A stretch of 64,000 bases of DNA from Sipunculus nudus (taxonomy: Eukaryota; Annelida; Sipuncula; Golfingiida; Sipunculidae), in the NCBI GenBank assembly GCA_026874595.1, contig CM049311.1, forward strand, positions 63,079,453-63,143,452, written 5' to 3'. Within the stretch, counting starts at the first letter, position 1. Each line of letters opens with the position of its first letter. Shown one piece after another: positions 1 to 12,188 of the stretch. The notes beneath the pieces were generated by a model. The model ran no database searches, was not told the DNA's origin, and was given only the letters and a program-made list of their open reading frames with translations. The translations under genes were made by a program, and so were the position numbers.

Positions 1-187
1 TCGAGAAATATTAGTTGGGATTTTCGGCTGTAAGTCTTATTTTATGGCCGCGGCGGCAAAACGCGGATCTACGGTAAGTTCAAGGCAGCATAAGAGGTAT
101 GCTGCATCATAGATTTGCTTTATAAACCAACATCTACTTCCTGTTTATGGAGATGTGCATTGTGAGTGTTGTATAGTGAGATCTTAC

Positions 188-363
188 TTGGGTCATCGTC
201 CAATATAAGCATGTTTCCAAACTGAGGTGAATGGTAGATTTTGATGTTCTGGTACGGTGACTGTTCCTCCATCTTACACTCATCAAAATCATACTCAATG
301 ATTCTGTTGTCTGTGGTGGGGAAATACTTGTCCAACACAGCTCCTCTCTCTACAGCTGGTAAA
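188..363 (-). CDS. SMS: Spermine synthase coding exon 5
   Basis: 176 bases, acceptor GTTTCCAG, donor CAA|GTAAGA. It encodes LPAVERGAVLDKYFPTTDNR and IIEYDFDECK, followed by SPYQNIKIYHSPQFGNMLIL, which matches the entry to the catalytic domain of animal spermine synthases. The open frame past the donor (to 120) is read-through into the intron. The exon leaves in phase 1, so the next exon lies left of position 188; I could not recognise it in 1-187. Confidence 0.93.
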
Positions 364-3300
364 CTGGAAACACAGTTTGAACCCTGTATATAGCACCCAA
401 ACAATCTTACATATAAAGTTGTATATAAATCTCTCTATTCCATAAAAAAGGTTTACTTTATTGCTCATTTTATAAAATGGTCAGTTTGGATTCCCTTTTC
501 CATTTCACTAAGTTTGGATGAGATCTTTACTACATACATGTGCTAATTAATGCTTGGGAACTATTTTTTCCAGTGAACTAAGAACTATATTGAAGCCTCA
601 CAAAGAAAGACTACATTTGTTTTCAACATCATTTTAACTGAAAGCAATAAAAGTAATTTACCATTTATATTTATCACATTTCAAGCTGTTCTTCACTCTA
701 GCTGCAATTTTATCTAACACCTGAAAAACAACAGAAAATCAGCTTAATTTCTAAGAGTTGTGTAGATTCAAGTCAATCAAAATTACTGTATATTTTACCT
801 GATAAACTAAACACATATTATAGGTAAATACTGTTAGTATGGCTGTGACAGGCTGTCATTAGCCAATTGAACTCCTGATATATTTCTTTAATCAATAGAG
901 GAATATACTTAAATTTTTGACTAAATACCAGCAAGTCACATTACTGTCAACAACTTTAAACTGAAGCAGCCTATTGCAATGTACTAATGATAATCCACCA
1001 AAATTTTAATTTGCACTTTCATCATTAGGGGGGGGGGGGGGTCCCGTACAGTGTCAAATCCCTCATTAAACCAACACTTCCCATCACACAGGACCAGCAG
1101 TTAAAAATTAATTACATTAGTACTATCAATATGCTTACTGATACTTGCCTTCAAATTTTGGAATAAATGACAGATTATGGTTTACCTGATTGGGGAATTT
1201 GGCCTCTGCATCTTTGCCAACATACTCGTGGATGTCTAGAGTGATGAGTCCGTCAGTATACCCCCTAACTGTACTGAAGCTGAAAGAAGAAATGTATAAC
1301 AAGGACTAGTAAAAATTAAATAAGTAAACAGTATATGAAAAATAAAATTAGTAAATAATGTAGGAAAAATAAATTAAGTAAATAGTATAGGAAAATTTAA
1401 ATTAGTAAATAATAAAATATGAAAAATAAAATCTGTAAATAATACAGGGAAAATGAAATCAGTAAATAATATAAGAAAAATAAATTGAATAAATATTTAA
1501 GGAAAAATAAAATTAGTAAATAAAATAGGAAAATTAAAATTAGTAAATATTATTGGAAAAATAAAATTGGTAAAAAATATAGGAAAAATAAAATTGGTTA
1601 ATAATAGAGGAAAAATAAATAAGTAAATAATATTGTATATAGAAAAATAAAATTATCAAATAATAAAGGAAAATTAAAATTAGTAAGTGATATAGGAAAA
1701 AAACTTTTAGACACAAATACATACATGATGTTATGTAACATATAAGAGATCATTAATTATGTATAATTGTATTTAAATTAAAACATAACTAATTTAAGAT
1801 AAGTTTCTTTATAAAAAAAAACACTGAAAGTGACCTAATACATAGTTGAATCATATTGTCTGGACACTCTCCAGTTAAATAAAAAGGCAAACCACACAAA
1901 ATACAATTAAATTATTAGTGTACAATTTTCTGTTATATTTGAAAAAGCAAGGAGATATTTCAGTTAAGTTTTTCCAGTTTTACGACAAAAGGTGTCTGAA
2001 GAGACTCTTATAACAACCTTAACACACTGGTAAGTCAAAGATTACACAGACAAATTTGTAAATTAGTCATATACACTGTTTATCCTCAAATTCAGTAATA
2101 ACTATTTAAGTACTTCAGTCCAATATCTGCTGTGGCAGCCTAATCAGTACTTCTTCAAGTCTACTAGTATGAACAACATATGCCATTTTTTTACCTTCCG
2201 TCTCCCTTGAAGAACTGCATGATGTATCCATTGCCTTCTCCCAGCTCTGTCGTTTCCATAGGAACTTGCTTGAAGCCATGTTCAGCTAGGATTGATGTCA
2301 GTTCCTGCTGCCCTGTCGTCCTCTCCACTGGGTAAAAGGAAACAAGTCATAAAGTTGATAACTTGATACCTGATCATGAGATATATAGCTCAACTTCATC
2401 ACCACATGAAATCTTAAATGACCAATATATAGAACTGTAATTGGTGAAAACAGAAATAGGGCCAAATGTGGATTCGACCCCTTGACCTGTGACACACAAA
2501 TCAGATCATCTATCCACTTTACTAATAAAGCTAGCTTCACCAGCAAGACCAGTGGGAATGGTTTATGTACCAGGTTACATTCAGCCACTCTCCTGGAATA
2601 TTCTGTCTCAGAATGTGGGTTTCACTCCTGGGGGGTCACACAAAGTGAACTGGGTGGGGCATTATGCCACGACACCAACTCCCCTGATCCCACTGCTGCC
2701 AACATTTGTAATGGGTGAAAGTAGAAATAGGGTCAAATCACACCTATGAAACACAAGACAGACGTACTACCCACTTCACTAATAAAGCAAAGGTTCACCA
2801 GCATCAGCCAGTGGGAACCCTTTAATGTGCAAGTGTTACAGAATATTGAAAAAAAAATCTGATGGAAACAGAAGTAACAAAAGACTCAGTTGGACTTAAC
2901 ATTTTCATGTTTGAAAACAAACAGAAGGCAAGGCAAATGATTATAGAAATAATAAACACACAACTGTGAAAGAAACTGAAAATGTAAAAGCATCATGTTT
3001 ACAGAGAAGAGTGAACATTGTAGGGAATATAACAGACAACTAGACTGATTGCTAGACTTTAAACTTTGAAGATGATACACAGCTCCAGTATAATTAGGGA
3101 ATCCAACCTGGAGTGAAACCTGAATTCAATTTAAAACTAGACATTTCTTGGCTGAAAATGCATCCACATCTTTTTAAAGATGTGTGCTGTGACCTTGACC
3201 TTTGACCTCATGACCCCAAAATCGATTCGGGTCTTGCTTTTCCAATGGGACATATACAAGTCAAGTTTGAAATCCATACATCAATAAAAGCAGGAATTAT

Positions 3301-6300
3301 CATCCAGAAACTAATTTTTGGACATATGGGTCCTGTGACCTTCCTCAAAATTGATAGGGGTCTTCCACTCTTGGCAGGTGAACTATATGAGCACTTGAGA
3401 TGAAAGATCTGAGATGAATTGTTTGGCTGAAAATGCATCCACAATCTTTTAAAGATGTGTCCTGTGACCTTGACCTTTGACCTCATGACCCCAAAATCAA
3501 TATGGATCTTGCTTTTCCAATGGGTCATATACAAGTCAAGTTTGAAATCCATTCATCAATAAAAGCAGGAATTATCATCCAGAAACTAATTTTTGGACAG
3601 ATGTCTCCTGTGACCTTCACCTTTGACCTTGTGACCTCAAAATTGATAGGGGTCTTCCTCTATTGGCAGATGAACTATAAGTGCAAGATGAAAGGTCTGA
3701 GATGAAATGTTTGGCTAAAAATGCATCCACAGTATCTTATAAGATGCGAGTCCAGTGACCTTGACCTTTGACCTCATGGCCCCAAAATCAATTGGAGTCT
3801 TGCTTTTTCAATGGGACATATATAAGTCAAGTTTGAAATCAATACATCAATAAAAGCAGGAATAATCATCCAGAAACTAATTTTTTGACAGATAGCTGCT
3901 GTGGCCTTGACCTTTGACCTTGTGACCCCAAAACTGATATGGCTCATCCACTATTGGCACGTGAGCTATATATTCAAAATGGAAGACCTGGGATGAAAGT
4001 TTGGCTTAAAATGCATCCACAGTATCTTTTAAGATGAGAGTCCAGTGACCTTGACCTTTGACCTCAAGACCCCAAAATCAATTCAGGTCTTGCTTTTTCA
4101 ATGGGACAAATACAAGTCAAGTTTGAAATCCATACAACAATAAAGGCAGGAATTATCATCCAGAAACTTATTTTTGGACAGATGGCTCCTGTGACCTTCA
4201 CCTTTGACCTTGTGACCTCAAAATTGATAGGGTTCTTCCTCTCTTGGCAGGTGAACTATATGTGCAAAATGAAAGATCTGAGATGAAATGTTTGGCTGAA
4301 AATGCATCCACATCTTTTTAAAGATGTGTGCTGTGACCTTGACCTTTGATCTCATGACCCAAAAATTGATTCGGGTCTTGCATTTCCAATGGGACATATA
4401 CAAGTCAAGTTTGAAATCCATACATCAATAAAAGCAGGAATTATCGTCCAGAAACTAATTTTGGACAAATGGGTCCTGTGACCTTCACCTTTGACCTTGT
4501 GACCTCAAAACTGACAGGGGTCTTCCACTCTTGGCAGGTGAACTATATGTGCACTTGAGATGAAAGATCTGAGAAGAATTGTTTGGCTGAAAATGCATCC
4601 ACAATCTTTTAAAGATGTGTCCTGTGACCTTGATCTTTGACCTCATGACCCCAAAATCAATATGGGTCTTGCTTTTCCAATGGGTCATATACAAGTCAAG
4701 TTTGAAATCCATACATCAATAAAAGCAGGAATCATCATCCAGAAACTAATTTTTGGACAGATGGCTCCTGTGACCTTCACCTTTGACCTTGTGACCTCAA
4801 AATTGATAGGGGTCTTCCTCTATTGGCAGATGAACTATATGTGCAAGATGAAAGGTCTGAGATGAAATGTTTGGCTGAAAATGCATCCACAATCTTTTTA
4901 AAGATGTGTCCTGTGACCCTGACCTTTGACCTCATGGCCCCAAAATCAATTGGAGTCTTGCTTTTTCAATGGGACATATATAAGTCAAGTTTGAAATCAA
5001 TACATCAATAAAAGCAGGAATTATCATGCAGAAACTAAATTTTGCACAGATGGCTCCTGTAGCCTTGACCTTTGACCTTGTGACCCCAAAATTGATATGG
5101 CTCATCCACTATTGGCAAGTGAGCTATATATTCAAGATGGAAGACCTGGGATGAAAGTTTGGCTTAAAATGCATCCACAGTATCTTTTAAGATGCGAGTC
5201 CAGTGACCTTGACCTTTGACCTCATGACCCTAGAACCTATAGGGTTCTTACTTTAGTGGTGGGCAATACATAAGTCACGTGTGAAATCCATATGGCTATC
5301 AACACTGGAGATATCATAAGAGGTGTGTGATTTTCACCTAATATGGACACATTAAAGGTCAAGGCCACTCTCATGGTAAAGGTCATGACCCAAATGTTAA
5401 TAGACCTCATCCCATAACCCATCTCTCTACATGTGAATAATATGAAAGAAATTTGTCCATTAGTTTTTGACTTATAATGCTTACAGTACTGTCAAGTGGC
5501 AATTATGGGGGTATTAAAAGGCGTAAAAACAAGAAAAGGATAATAGGTGGCACCACCAGTTTCCGGCATATCACAAGGCTATCCAAGATCTTCGGTCACC
5601 TCGATTTCTGGACCAGTCCATGCAAGCTTACTTGAGATATTTAAGAATTTGTGTTATTTTCAGCAAAAATGAACCTATTCAAGGTCAAGGTCACTCGCCT
5701 AGCATAGGTCATGACCCCATTTTAAATAGGCTTTGTCCCCTTACCTATATCTATACAAATGTTAAGTTTGAAAAAGGTCAGTGAAATATTTTATTGAGTA
5801 ATCCTGCTCACAAGGTTTTTCTGCGGCAGCGGCGGCGGGACCGTTGTGAAACCATAGTATCCTGACTTTGTCTGGGGATACAATGAAGGATAAATTGTAT
5901 TAATTGGAATTGGAATTGAAAAAACACAAAAACTGGAATTGAAGTTTAGAGCTCTGAAGAACTGAGGTTTATTGTTTGACAAATGTTCTAGCTCTCACAT
6001 TTATGTAAGTGCTACTGATTATAAACTGATATTGTCTAGAAGTGGTTCAAGTTGAAGATCAGCCATGCAGCATCTGGCTAAAGTCAGATGCAGATGCCTA
6101 TCACTGTAATGAATCAAGAGGAACTTTGTAAGATTATGAAATGGTGATTAAGGTGATTACGGAATTATTTATACCAGCACCAGTGAAATGTCCAATATTT
6201 AAAAGAATTTTTTAATTGCTAATTAAATTAAATAATAATAAATTTTATCATAATTTTGTAAAAGAAAATAAAACAAATTAAATGGAATTATTAATAAAGG

Positions 6301-7141
6301 TCCACTTTGAAATTTTAAGGTACACTATGGTTTACCTCACAAAATGTAAGGTTACTTTTTTAGTGCTCCTTTTTCATTGCTTTTAACACTTGCAGATTTT
6401 ATGAATATAATTTTGTTATATATATGTATTTTTATAATTATCAATTTTATTGTGACTTGTATGTGTTGTTTTTGTAATTAAAATATATCCATTGATTTTA
6501 TTATATTCAAAGTTTCATAAAAAATTCAAAAAGTAAATGTATTCAGAAAACAGCCGGAACACTTCCAGAATAATTACTGACTCTTGCATCATCATTTTAA
6601 ATAACCACCAACAAAGCCAGGACATATTAAATCAAGCCCTGCAGAAAACCACAGGTCAACGCTGGTGGCTGTATTATACCTGGAAATAGGCTCATCTCGG
6701 GACTTTCCAACTTGAAAAACCCGGGATCTGTTGCAATATTAACATTTTGTTAGACTGAAGTCCGGGAGCAGGCTTCATTCCACAGTTCAGTTGTGACGTC
6801 ATAATGGTTCTCATGGTGACACAGGTATGCCCCTGCACTTAAGTCCATAACATGACTTTGAAGTCATGTGACTGCAATAGCTCCCCCGTTCAGTATCTCA
6901 GCCTTTGAGTTTGACAAGGGAGGGTCAGCGTACCGGTGCGATAATAAGAGAAATTGTGGCTTCATGGTTCTGTGAAAGCACTTTAACAAACAAATCCGCT
7001 TTAATCATACCAATAAACAATTATATAAGACTAACCTAGATTAACGAAGCCATGCATATCAAATCCTACGACAAACTTACCCGGGTTTTTGACAGCGGCG
7101 GGTGGAACTCTGAATGTTAGGAGCGCAGTGCGAGCGGCCAT
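188..7141 (-). CDS. SMS: Spermine synthase, 5' part (five coding exons, partial)
   Basis: Joined exons 7141-7081, 2327-2195, 1279-1186, 720-662 and 363-188 give an uninterrupted 174-codon reading frame with GT/AG boundaries and compatible phases. Spermine synthase is a cytosolic enzyme that transfers an aminopropyl group from decarboxylated S-adenosylmethionine to spermidine, making spermine. The N-terminal ~110 residues match the AdoMetDC-like dimerisation domain of animal SMS (QFFKGDGR, YTDGLITLDIHEY). Next comes the linker PAVERGAVLDKYFPTTD, then the start of the catalytic domain (SPYQNIKI, QFGNMLILDDD). The catalytic aspartates and the AdoMet-binding GGGDGG loop should be in exons left of the window. 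The chosen ATG has a good context (GACCATGG) and the known N-terminal style. Intron 1 is about 4.75 kb and holds SINE fragments and an array with AGGTCA direct repeats. I am confident of the family; the 3' end is missing only because the window ends. Confidence 0.93.
662..720 (-). CDS. SMS: Spermine synthase coding exon 4
   Basis: 59 bases, acceptor TTTTTCAG, donor TG|GTAAAT. It encodes VLDKIAARVKNSLKCDKYK, the helix before the conserved linker. The split codon joins exon 5 in phase 2. Confidence 0.85.
1028..1041. repeat. Poly-G tract
   Basis: A run of about 13 G in spermine synthase intron 3; its length is likely variable and error-prone in assembly. The rest of 721-1185 shows nothing recognisable. 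Confidence 0.8.
1186..1279 (-). CDS. SMS: Spermine synthase coding exon 3
   Basis: 94 bases. The acceptor is TCTTTCAG and the donor CAG|GTAAAC. It encodes FSTVRGYTDGLITLDIHEYV and then GKDAEAKFPNQ, the part of the AdoMetDC-like domain corresponding to the human LRIYPHGLVLLDL region. Confidence 0.9.
1305..1705. repeat. AT-rich tandem repeat, unit ~27-30 bp
   Basis: About 13 imperfect copies of a unit around AAATTAGTAAATAATATAGG followed by AAAAATA, in the intron between spermine synthase exons 2 and 3. The remainder of that intron (1706-2194) shows no feature. Confidence 0.8.
2195..2327 (-). CDS. SMS: Spermine synthase coding exon 2
   Basis: 133 bases. The acceptor is TTTTACCCAG and the donor AG|GTAAAA. 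It begins VERTTGQQELTSILAEHGFK and ends QFFKGDGR. It enters in phase 1 and leaves in phase 2, matching its neighbours. Confidence 0.9.
2425..2570 (-). mobile_element. tRNA-derived SINE-like fragment, copy 1
   Basis: On the minus strand, GGGGTCGAATCC resembles a pol III box B (GGTTCGANTCC), and upstream AGTAAAGTGGATAG resembles a degraded box A. The same ~120-bp block recurs at 2705-2830, so it is a dispersed element rather than a tRNA gene. Confidence 0.5.
2705..2830 (-). mobile_element. SINE-like fragment, copy 2
   Basis: A diverged direct repeat of 2435-2565. It shares AGTAGAAATAGGGTCAAAT, CACTTCACTAATAAAG and CCAGTGGGAA. The box B region is badly decayed here. Confidence 0.45.
3120..5320. 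repeat. ~145/290-bp tandem array rich in AGGTCA direct repeats
   Basis: About fourteen half-units of ~145 bp, alternating in two subtypes so that the full unit is ~290 bp. Each carries TGACCTTGACCTTTGACC or a close variant. Shared blocks include AAATGCATCCACA, ACATATACAAGTCAAG and AATAAAAGCAGGAATTATC. Short open frames in the array (for example 3502-3705 and 4662-4865) are paralogous translations of the repeat with no protein signature. It lies wholly within spermine synthase intron 1. Confidence 0.92.
5321..7080. other. Remainder of spermine synthase intron 1
   Basis: 5320-5740 holds diverged relatives of the array (GGTCAAGGTCACTC, GGTCATGACCC). 5820-5850 is a short GGCGGC-rich stretch. From 5850 to 7080 I see no gene, RNA or recognisable repeat. 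Confidence 0.5.
7081..7141 (-). CDS. SMS: Spermine synthase coding exon 1
   Basis: It encodes MAARTALLTFRVPPAAVKNP plus one base of the next codon. The donor is GG|GTAAGT. The ATG sits in a strong start context (GACCATGG), and the surrounding sequence is richer in CpG than the rest of the region, as expected near a promoter. Confidence 0.85.
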
Positions 7142-7300
7142 GGTCAAAGATGATCAAGACTCAAAGGATAAAGTTGTCGCTAGTTGACGCTACGCCAGCC
7201 TCGGTGTAATGATCGGTTCCGTTACGGACGTCTTTCCAACAGACGCCAGGTGCCGCCATAGGTGTAAAACCATCGTGGTTTATCCTCTGTCATCCAGGAT
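7142..7300 (-). promoter_or_regulatory. Putative spermine synthase 5' UTR / promoter region
   Basis: This lies directly upstream of the spermine synthase ATG. It has more CpG than the flanking AT-rich sequence, as animal housekeeping promoters often do. I see no clear TATA box, and the transcription start cannot be placed from sequence alone. Confidence 0.4.
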
Positions 7301-8559
7301 GCTTACTCCGTGAACCCTCAGTGATGCGCATTCACTACACCACAATAGATTTGACCGTGTGTAGGAATTGCAATTTCTTGTAATCTGGCCATTTTAAACG
7401 CATTTCACCAATAAATTTGGGCCATTGTAGAGCGAACCATATATATATATAACGTTGATATCACGCATACAGGCAGCTTGTTTTGATTTTTCAACGTGTT
7501 TATAATATGTGGGGGTGGGCGCCAAAATAAAACAAATTCAACAATGGAATCGGACAGCAAGCTAGATAGGCATGAGTTTTGTAGATGGCGTTTTGCAACA
7601 AATAACCTGCCTCCGCATATATGGCACATACTATATTAAGTTACATTTTTTCCCCTTTTGGCAACATTGCTGTGTTTACAAACATGTTGTTGATGAACAA
7701 GTTCATACACCCTTCAGGGAGGTATTATAATATAAGAACTTTCCAAAACCAGAATTACCTTTAGATCATTATTATATAAACAGAGAAGCCAGAAATAAAA
7801 AGTTCTCTTTCAAATAGGTAGGTGAATGGGCACCATTTGAAAACCATATGACAGCTAGTATCCTATACTGTAATGTATTTTAATATCGTTCCTATGATAT
7901 ATTTTTACACCGGGACAATTATTAATACTGTTTACTATTTTAAAACCATATTACATAATATATGACAGCGTAGTACCAATTAAAGATGTCTAATGTTATT
8001 CTTAAGATCAAAGGTTGGTAAATAAATTTGACCTTGACCTTGAATACCCTCCCTATGGGGGGACAGCTCCTGGAGAAGTTGGTATTTACCAATACACATT
8101 CAAAATCTTATAAATCGATCCAATATTATACATTTTGATACGACAGTTATACCAAATAAAAGCAATAATAAGGCTTTTTATTTTGATGGCGGCCATCTTG
8201 GATTTTTTGGGGGCTGATAAAATTTCTTACCTAACTCTTCCATCGGCCTACACATTTGAAGTGAAAACAAATGATAATTGAATTGGGCATTCAATTCCTA
8301 CTGGGATTTTGCTACATGAGCAACTACACTAATAACGGTACTCGAACTCGCGACTTTATCATGAAGAAAACTATTGAAATTGTATACACTGTATCCTAAT
8401 TTTGAAAAATATGAATATTAAACCTCTTTACACGTTCACTACATAACACAAAGATATAAGGTAGCAGTTATTCAGGAACAGGAAATCCTCATATTTTTAT
8501 TAAACTGTCTCAAATGTCCTCTTAACAATCTCAGAAACATTAGGAGCTAGGATCAATAA
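7301..8559. other. Intergenic, no supported feature
   Basis: AT-rich sequence with a short (TA)n near 7440 and a GGGGGTGGGCGCC stretch near 7508. The open frame 7405-7629 (minus) has no protein signature. Confidence 0.5.
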
Positions 8560-9545
8560 TTTTTATGCAAATGCTGGTCACGTGACTCATATTTGGAATT
8601 GCAGTTTTATTTGCGCCACCTACACGGACCTGTTTTTTTACTGTCAGAAACCTTGTAATTTTAGCCATTTTCGCTTTAAAATGTTTTATGTTGAAACTGT
8701 GAAGCTGAATGGTTTATTTTTTCACAAGTATATTCTAGGATTTTTAAAAAAAATATTTTTATAAGAATAGGTTGGGTACTTGATTTTGGTAGAGTCATAG
8801 AAAGCTTAAGTTAATCGTATGGCCATTAGTAAGCCTATTTTAAATTGGGAGCTGCAATAGTCTTCTTCTGTAAAACTTTTGTTTTAATTTATGTAACATT
8901 ACACAAATCTGATTCTTAGGTGGCCTTTGTTCAAGCTAACTATATACATGTATAATGTTTTTGGCACAATAATTAGACCTTTAAAAATAAAAGGACTGCA
9001 TGTTTTATTATTCTAAACATTTTTATATAACATCTTAAATGCATCAGCTTCATAATGGCATTTTAGCCAGTCTTTCAGTATGTGTAAACATATTTTCCAA
9101 CAGGCCAAGTTTGTGTCCGTATCTATAAAAAGCTTTCCAGACTGGCAACTATTTCAGATTTTGCAACAGGCCAAAGGTCAGTCTGGATCTATTTATAGCT
9201 TTTGTTGACTGTCAACTGTATCAGATTGGGCAACAGGTCAAGAGCTCACTCAGTGCAGCCAGTTACAGGTAAAAAATCACTCAGTGTAGCCAGGTGCAGG
9301 TCAAGGGTTCACTCAGTACAGTAGCTTGAGCCAGCAATTTTTCACAGTTCACTCGGGCCAACTACCTTTCTCACCAAATTCTGGTCAGCCCAGTGCATCA
9401 AACGCAATAGAAGTTTATATATTGGCCTGATATTTTGACCTGTTAAGGTGTCTTTGATGGCTTTCTCGTTCACAAGGCCGGTGTCGCCACCTACAATGAC
9501 TTTTTGATATATCAGCCTATAATTGGCCATATTTATAAACAGATC
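8560..9545 (+). mobile_element. Truncated copy of dispersed element A
   Basis: Similar in order and orientation to 44455-45520 of the full-length element A. It shares CATATTTGGAATTGCAG/CATATTTGAAATTGCAG, GTTCACTCAGTGCAGCCAGG-like repeats, TTGGCCTGATATTTTGACC and GTCTTTGATGGCTTTCTC. Neither terminal inverted repeat is present, so both ends are missing. Confidence 0.7.
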
Positions 9546-10400
9546 AACCTTGCTACCAGTGTCTGCAATGTCAATATTCGCTGGTCGTATGTATAGTATA
9601 TAGTGCTAAGCATAAATGCTTTGCCCTTGTGATTTGTACATGTAGGTGGTATCAAAACCGGCTTACCTGATTATGTATCGCGGGACTTCTCTTGGACGCA
9701 GAGTTTGTTGAGGAGTCGGGATGGGAGAAGGTCAGTTATTAATAGAGCTGTCATTTATACATCATGCAACATGCCCTTTTGACCTCCCCCAACCTTGCTC
9801 AAAAAAGCGGGGGAGGGGGTATATGAATAAATACTTGACCCCCTGCCATGCACATAGGGCATCTTATGTGAAAAGTTATTGAAATTTAGCCAAATTAAAA
9901 TAAAAGAAAGCATGAACTGTGGAAAGGGGCCCCCTCCTCCTCATGGGCGCAAGTTCTGCGCCTCCCTCGAAGATTTTATATATGCTGCAGATATATCCCA
10001 TTACTTATTACAGGCTCACCTACATCTCGCTCTTAAGGCGAGATTCGATCTCTCTGATTAAACAGATTGTATAGATTCCCTTCAACTAAATAAAACCCTC
10101 TCGGTAAAAACTGATTAAATTTTGAAAAGTTACAACTAAAAATCTAGAAAGTTGCCTGTAATATAAAAACGCAGAGTTTCAGAATTTGTCCGCAGTCTGT
10201 AATAAGTTTAATCCCGCAAAAAGATATCTATAGACTGAGCCATAAGTCTCCCTCATATACCAATGCATTTTGTCAGCTGATCTGTCGCAACAAAACAAAT
10301 ATTTTAACTCCAGTATTCGAACGGTTACTGGTATTTTTTTCTCAAGCTGTATTTCCGTTGTTAGGCAGTGAAGTGATCAGAACGTCTCACTTTATACTTT

Positions 10401-10405
<5 letters not shown>
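9546..10405. other. Intergenic, no supported feature
   Basis: No coding or RNA signature. The short open frame 9879-10061 has no similarity I recognise. Confidence 0.4.

Positions 10406-10462
<57 letters not shown>
10406..10462. repeat. (TA)n microsatellite
   Basis: A pure TA dinucleotide tract of about 28 units. Confidence 0.97.
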
Positions 10463-10464
<2 letters not shown>

Positions 10465-11169
10465 AACGGTCCTCATTCACTCGGCAAATCTGAGAAACCG
10501 ACAGTATAACACAATTATTCAAGACACGCATTCTCAAATACAAAAAAAGTAAGACTTTTTTTTTATAATGCTTATAATAATGCTCTTTTAACAAAATGGC
10601 ATTATACACATTATTTACATTAACAACCAAAATATAGAATTAACACATAGTAATGACTAAACAAAGTCCCAGGAAATAAAGCGGAGTCGTGAATATTACT
10701 GTAACACTCAACTGTAAGGAATACTTAGTCTTATCCGACATTCATAAAAAAGGAACAATTTTACTATAAGTGCATGCATGCGTTATTATGGTTCAATAAA
10801 CTGTCTAAACAGAGCGAGGCTAGAGATAAATGAGGTAAGTAAACCAGCAACAAATGTATCACATAAGACAGAAGAGAACCTATTAACATTTTTAATCACC
10901 AGTTTTAGGCCCCAGGTGTTACTCTTCGATCTTAATACAGGTCTCGCACCTATTGTAAAATCGTACCTAGATCCATAATGGTGTCCTTGGCACGTTCGCT
11001 GACGGCTAGTGATAACAGTTTAAGACGTTTGGAGGGTACCAGTTCGAATACGGCGGTGTATCCTGCAGGATGTGAAATCAGCCTCCGTTCAGGCCAAACA
11101 ATGGTGACCGATAATACACGGTTCCAAAAACTAATGGTAATGCCGTGTTAGTCTGTATAGTCGAAGTGT
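10463..11169. other. Intergenic, no supported feature
   Basis: The frame 10778-10978 gives no recognisable protein. Confidence 0.4.
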
Positions 11170-11260
11170 AGATAAAGAGAAATGGTGACGCTTTTAGATA
11201 GACTACTTTGTTTAATAACACAAGTTAGTCTATCTAAAAGGCGTCATTCTTTCTCTTTCT

Positions 11261-11266
<6 letters not shown>
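11170..11266. repeat. Long foldback (inverted repeat) next to a (TA)n tract
   Basis: Left arm 11170-11205 (AGATAAAGAGAAA, then GACGCTTTTAGATAGACTA) and right arm 11226-11266 (TAGTCTATCTAAAAGGCGTC, then a CTTTCTC-rich stretch) are complementary over about 35 bp with small bulges and a ~20-nt loop. The right arm runs directly into the 11264-11322 TA tract. Confidence 0.8.

Positions 11267-11322
<56 letters not shown>
11264..11322. repeat. (TA)n microsatellite
   Basis: About 29 TA units, directly after the foldback. Confidence 0.97.
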
Positions 11323-11325
<3 letters not shown>

Positions 11326-12088
11326 GTTGGCTTTCATCAATCGTGACATTATTTAGTTTTGGCACCCTAAAGCAGGGTATATAGATTTTTTTTCTAATAT
11401 TAACAAAAAATACTATTGAACGATGACATTTAGACTTACAAATTGCTTTATAGATTTCATAAAGGTTATAATATTGTAAAATGTTGCACAATAGAGTTTT
11501 TTACGATTAAACAGAAGAACCAATCCCAATTGGTTATTAATGTTAATTCTGTTTGATGAAACTTCTATTGCACAGGGTACATCGATATTTTAAAATATAG
11601 ATGATCCAACTAGGATTTTATGTCGCCACAAGAAAAAAAAGCAATGTTTAATTTGAACAATTCACTAGAAAATGCATGTCATGCTTTAATTCAGAGCTTT
11701 GTATGCATATTAACAAACATTCCAGTGAAGTCTTGATCGAACAAGCAAAGGCGCGCATATTACAAGATGACATAGTTAATTGTGTGGTGCAGTGCTATAT
11801 AGCCGCCGATGGCAACGCAATAGGTTTCAGGTTTCTGTTGCGGCGCCGCCCCACCAAAGGTCTAACTGAGGTTATAGCAAGAAATGATCTGTTACTCTTA
11901 GAAAGGAAATTTAATAAAAATATTACCTATGGTTTTAACATCCCATTGTTCACATTGTGATGAATTTCAAAAGGCCTCAAATAAAAAATAAACATTCTGG
12001 AAAGCATGAAGCACCTGTAACATCAACAACTGATTTATTTCTCCCGAGGGAATTGAAGCATTAACAGCCCGGCAGACAGGTGGCAGTC

Positions 12089-12091
<3 letters not shown>
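11323..12091. other. Intergenic, no supported feature
   Basis: The 94-codon open frame at 11676-11960 has no recognisable domain, no splice context and AT-rich composition. I leave it uncalled. Confidence 0.4.

Positions 12092-12163
<72 letters not shown>
12092..12163. repeat. (TA)n microsatellite
   Basis: About 36 TA units. An ~86-bp insert carrying the hammerhead motif follows, then a second short TA tract at 12250-12260. Confidence 0.97.
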
Positions 12164-12164
<1 letters not shown>

Positions 12165-12188
12165 CTCTGAAGAAAAACAACACTGTTA

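Noticed and set aside
2455-2530. tRNA gene on the minus strand
   Set aside because: Only a box B-like stretch is good. No cloverleaf can be drawn, and a diverged second copy indicates a SINE.
3208-5011. Similar 60-114 codon frames (MDFKLDLYM..., MGQIQVKFEIH...)
   Set aside because: Translations of the ~290-bp intronic array on both strands. The similarity comes from the DNA repeat.
10778-11960. Open frames 10778-10978 and 11676-11960
   Set aside because: Short, AT-rich, without domain or splice signals.
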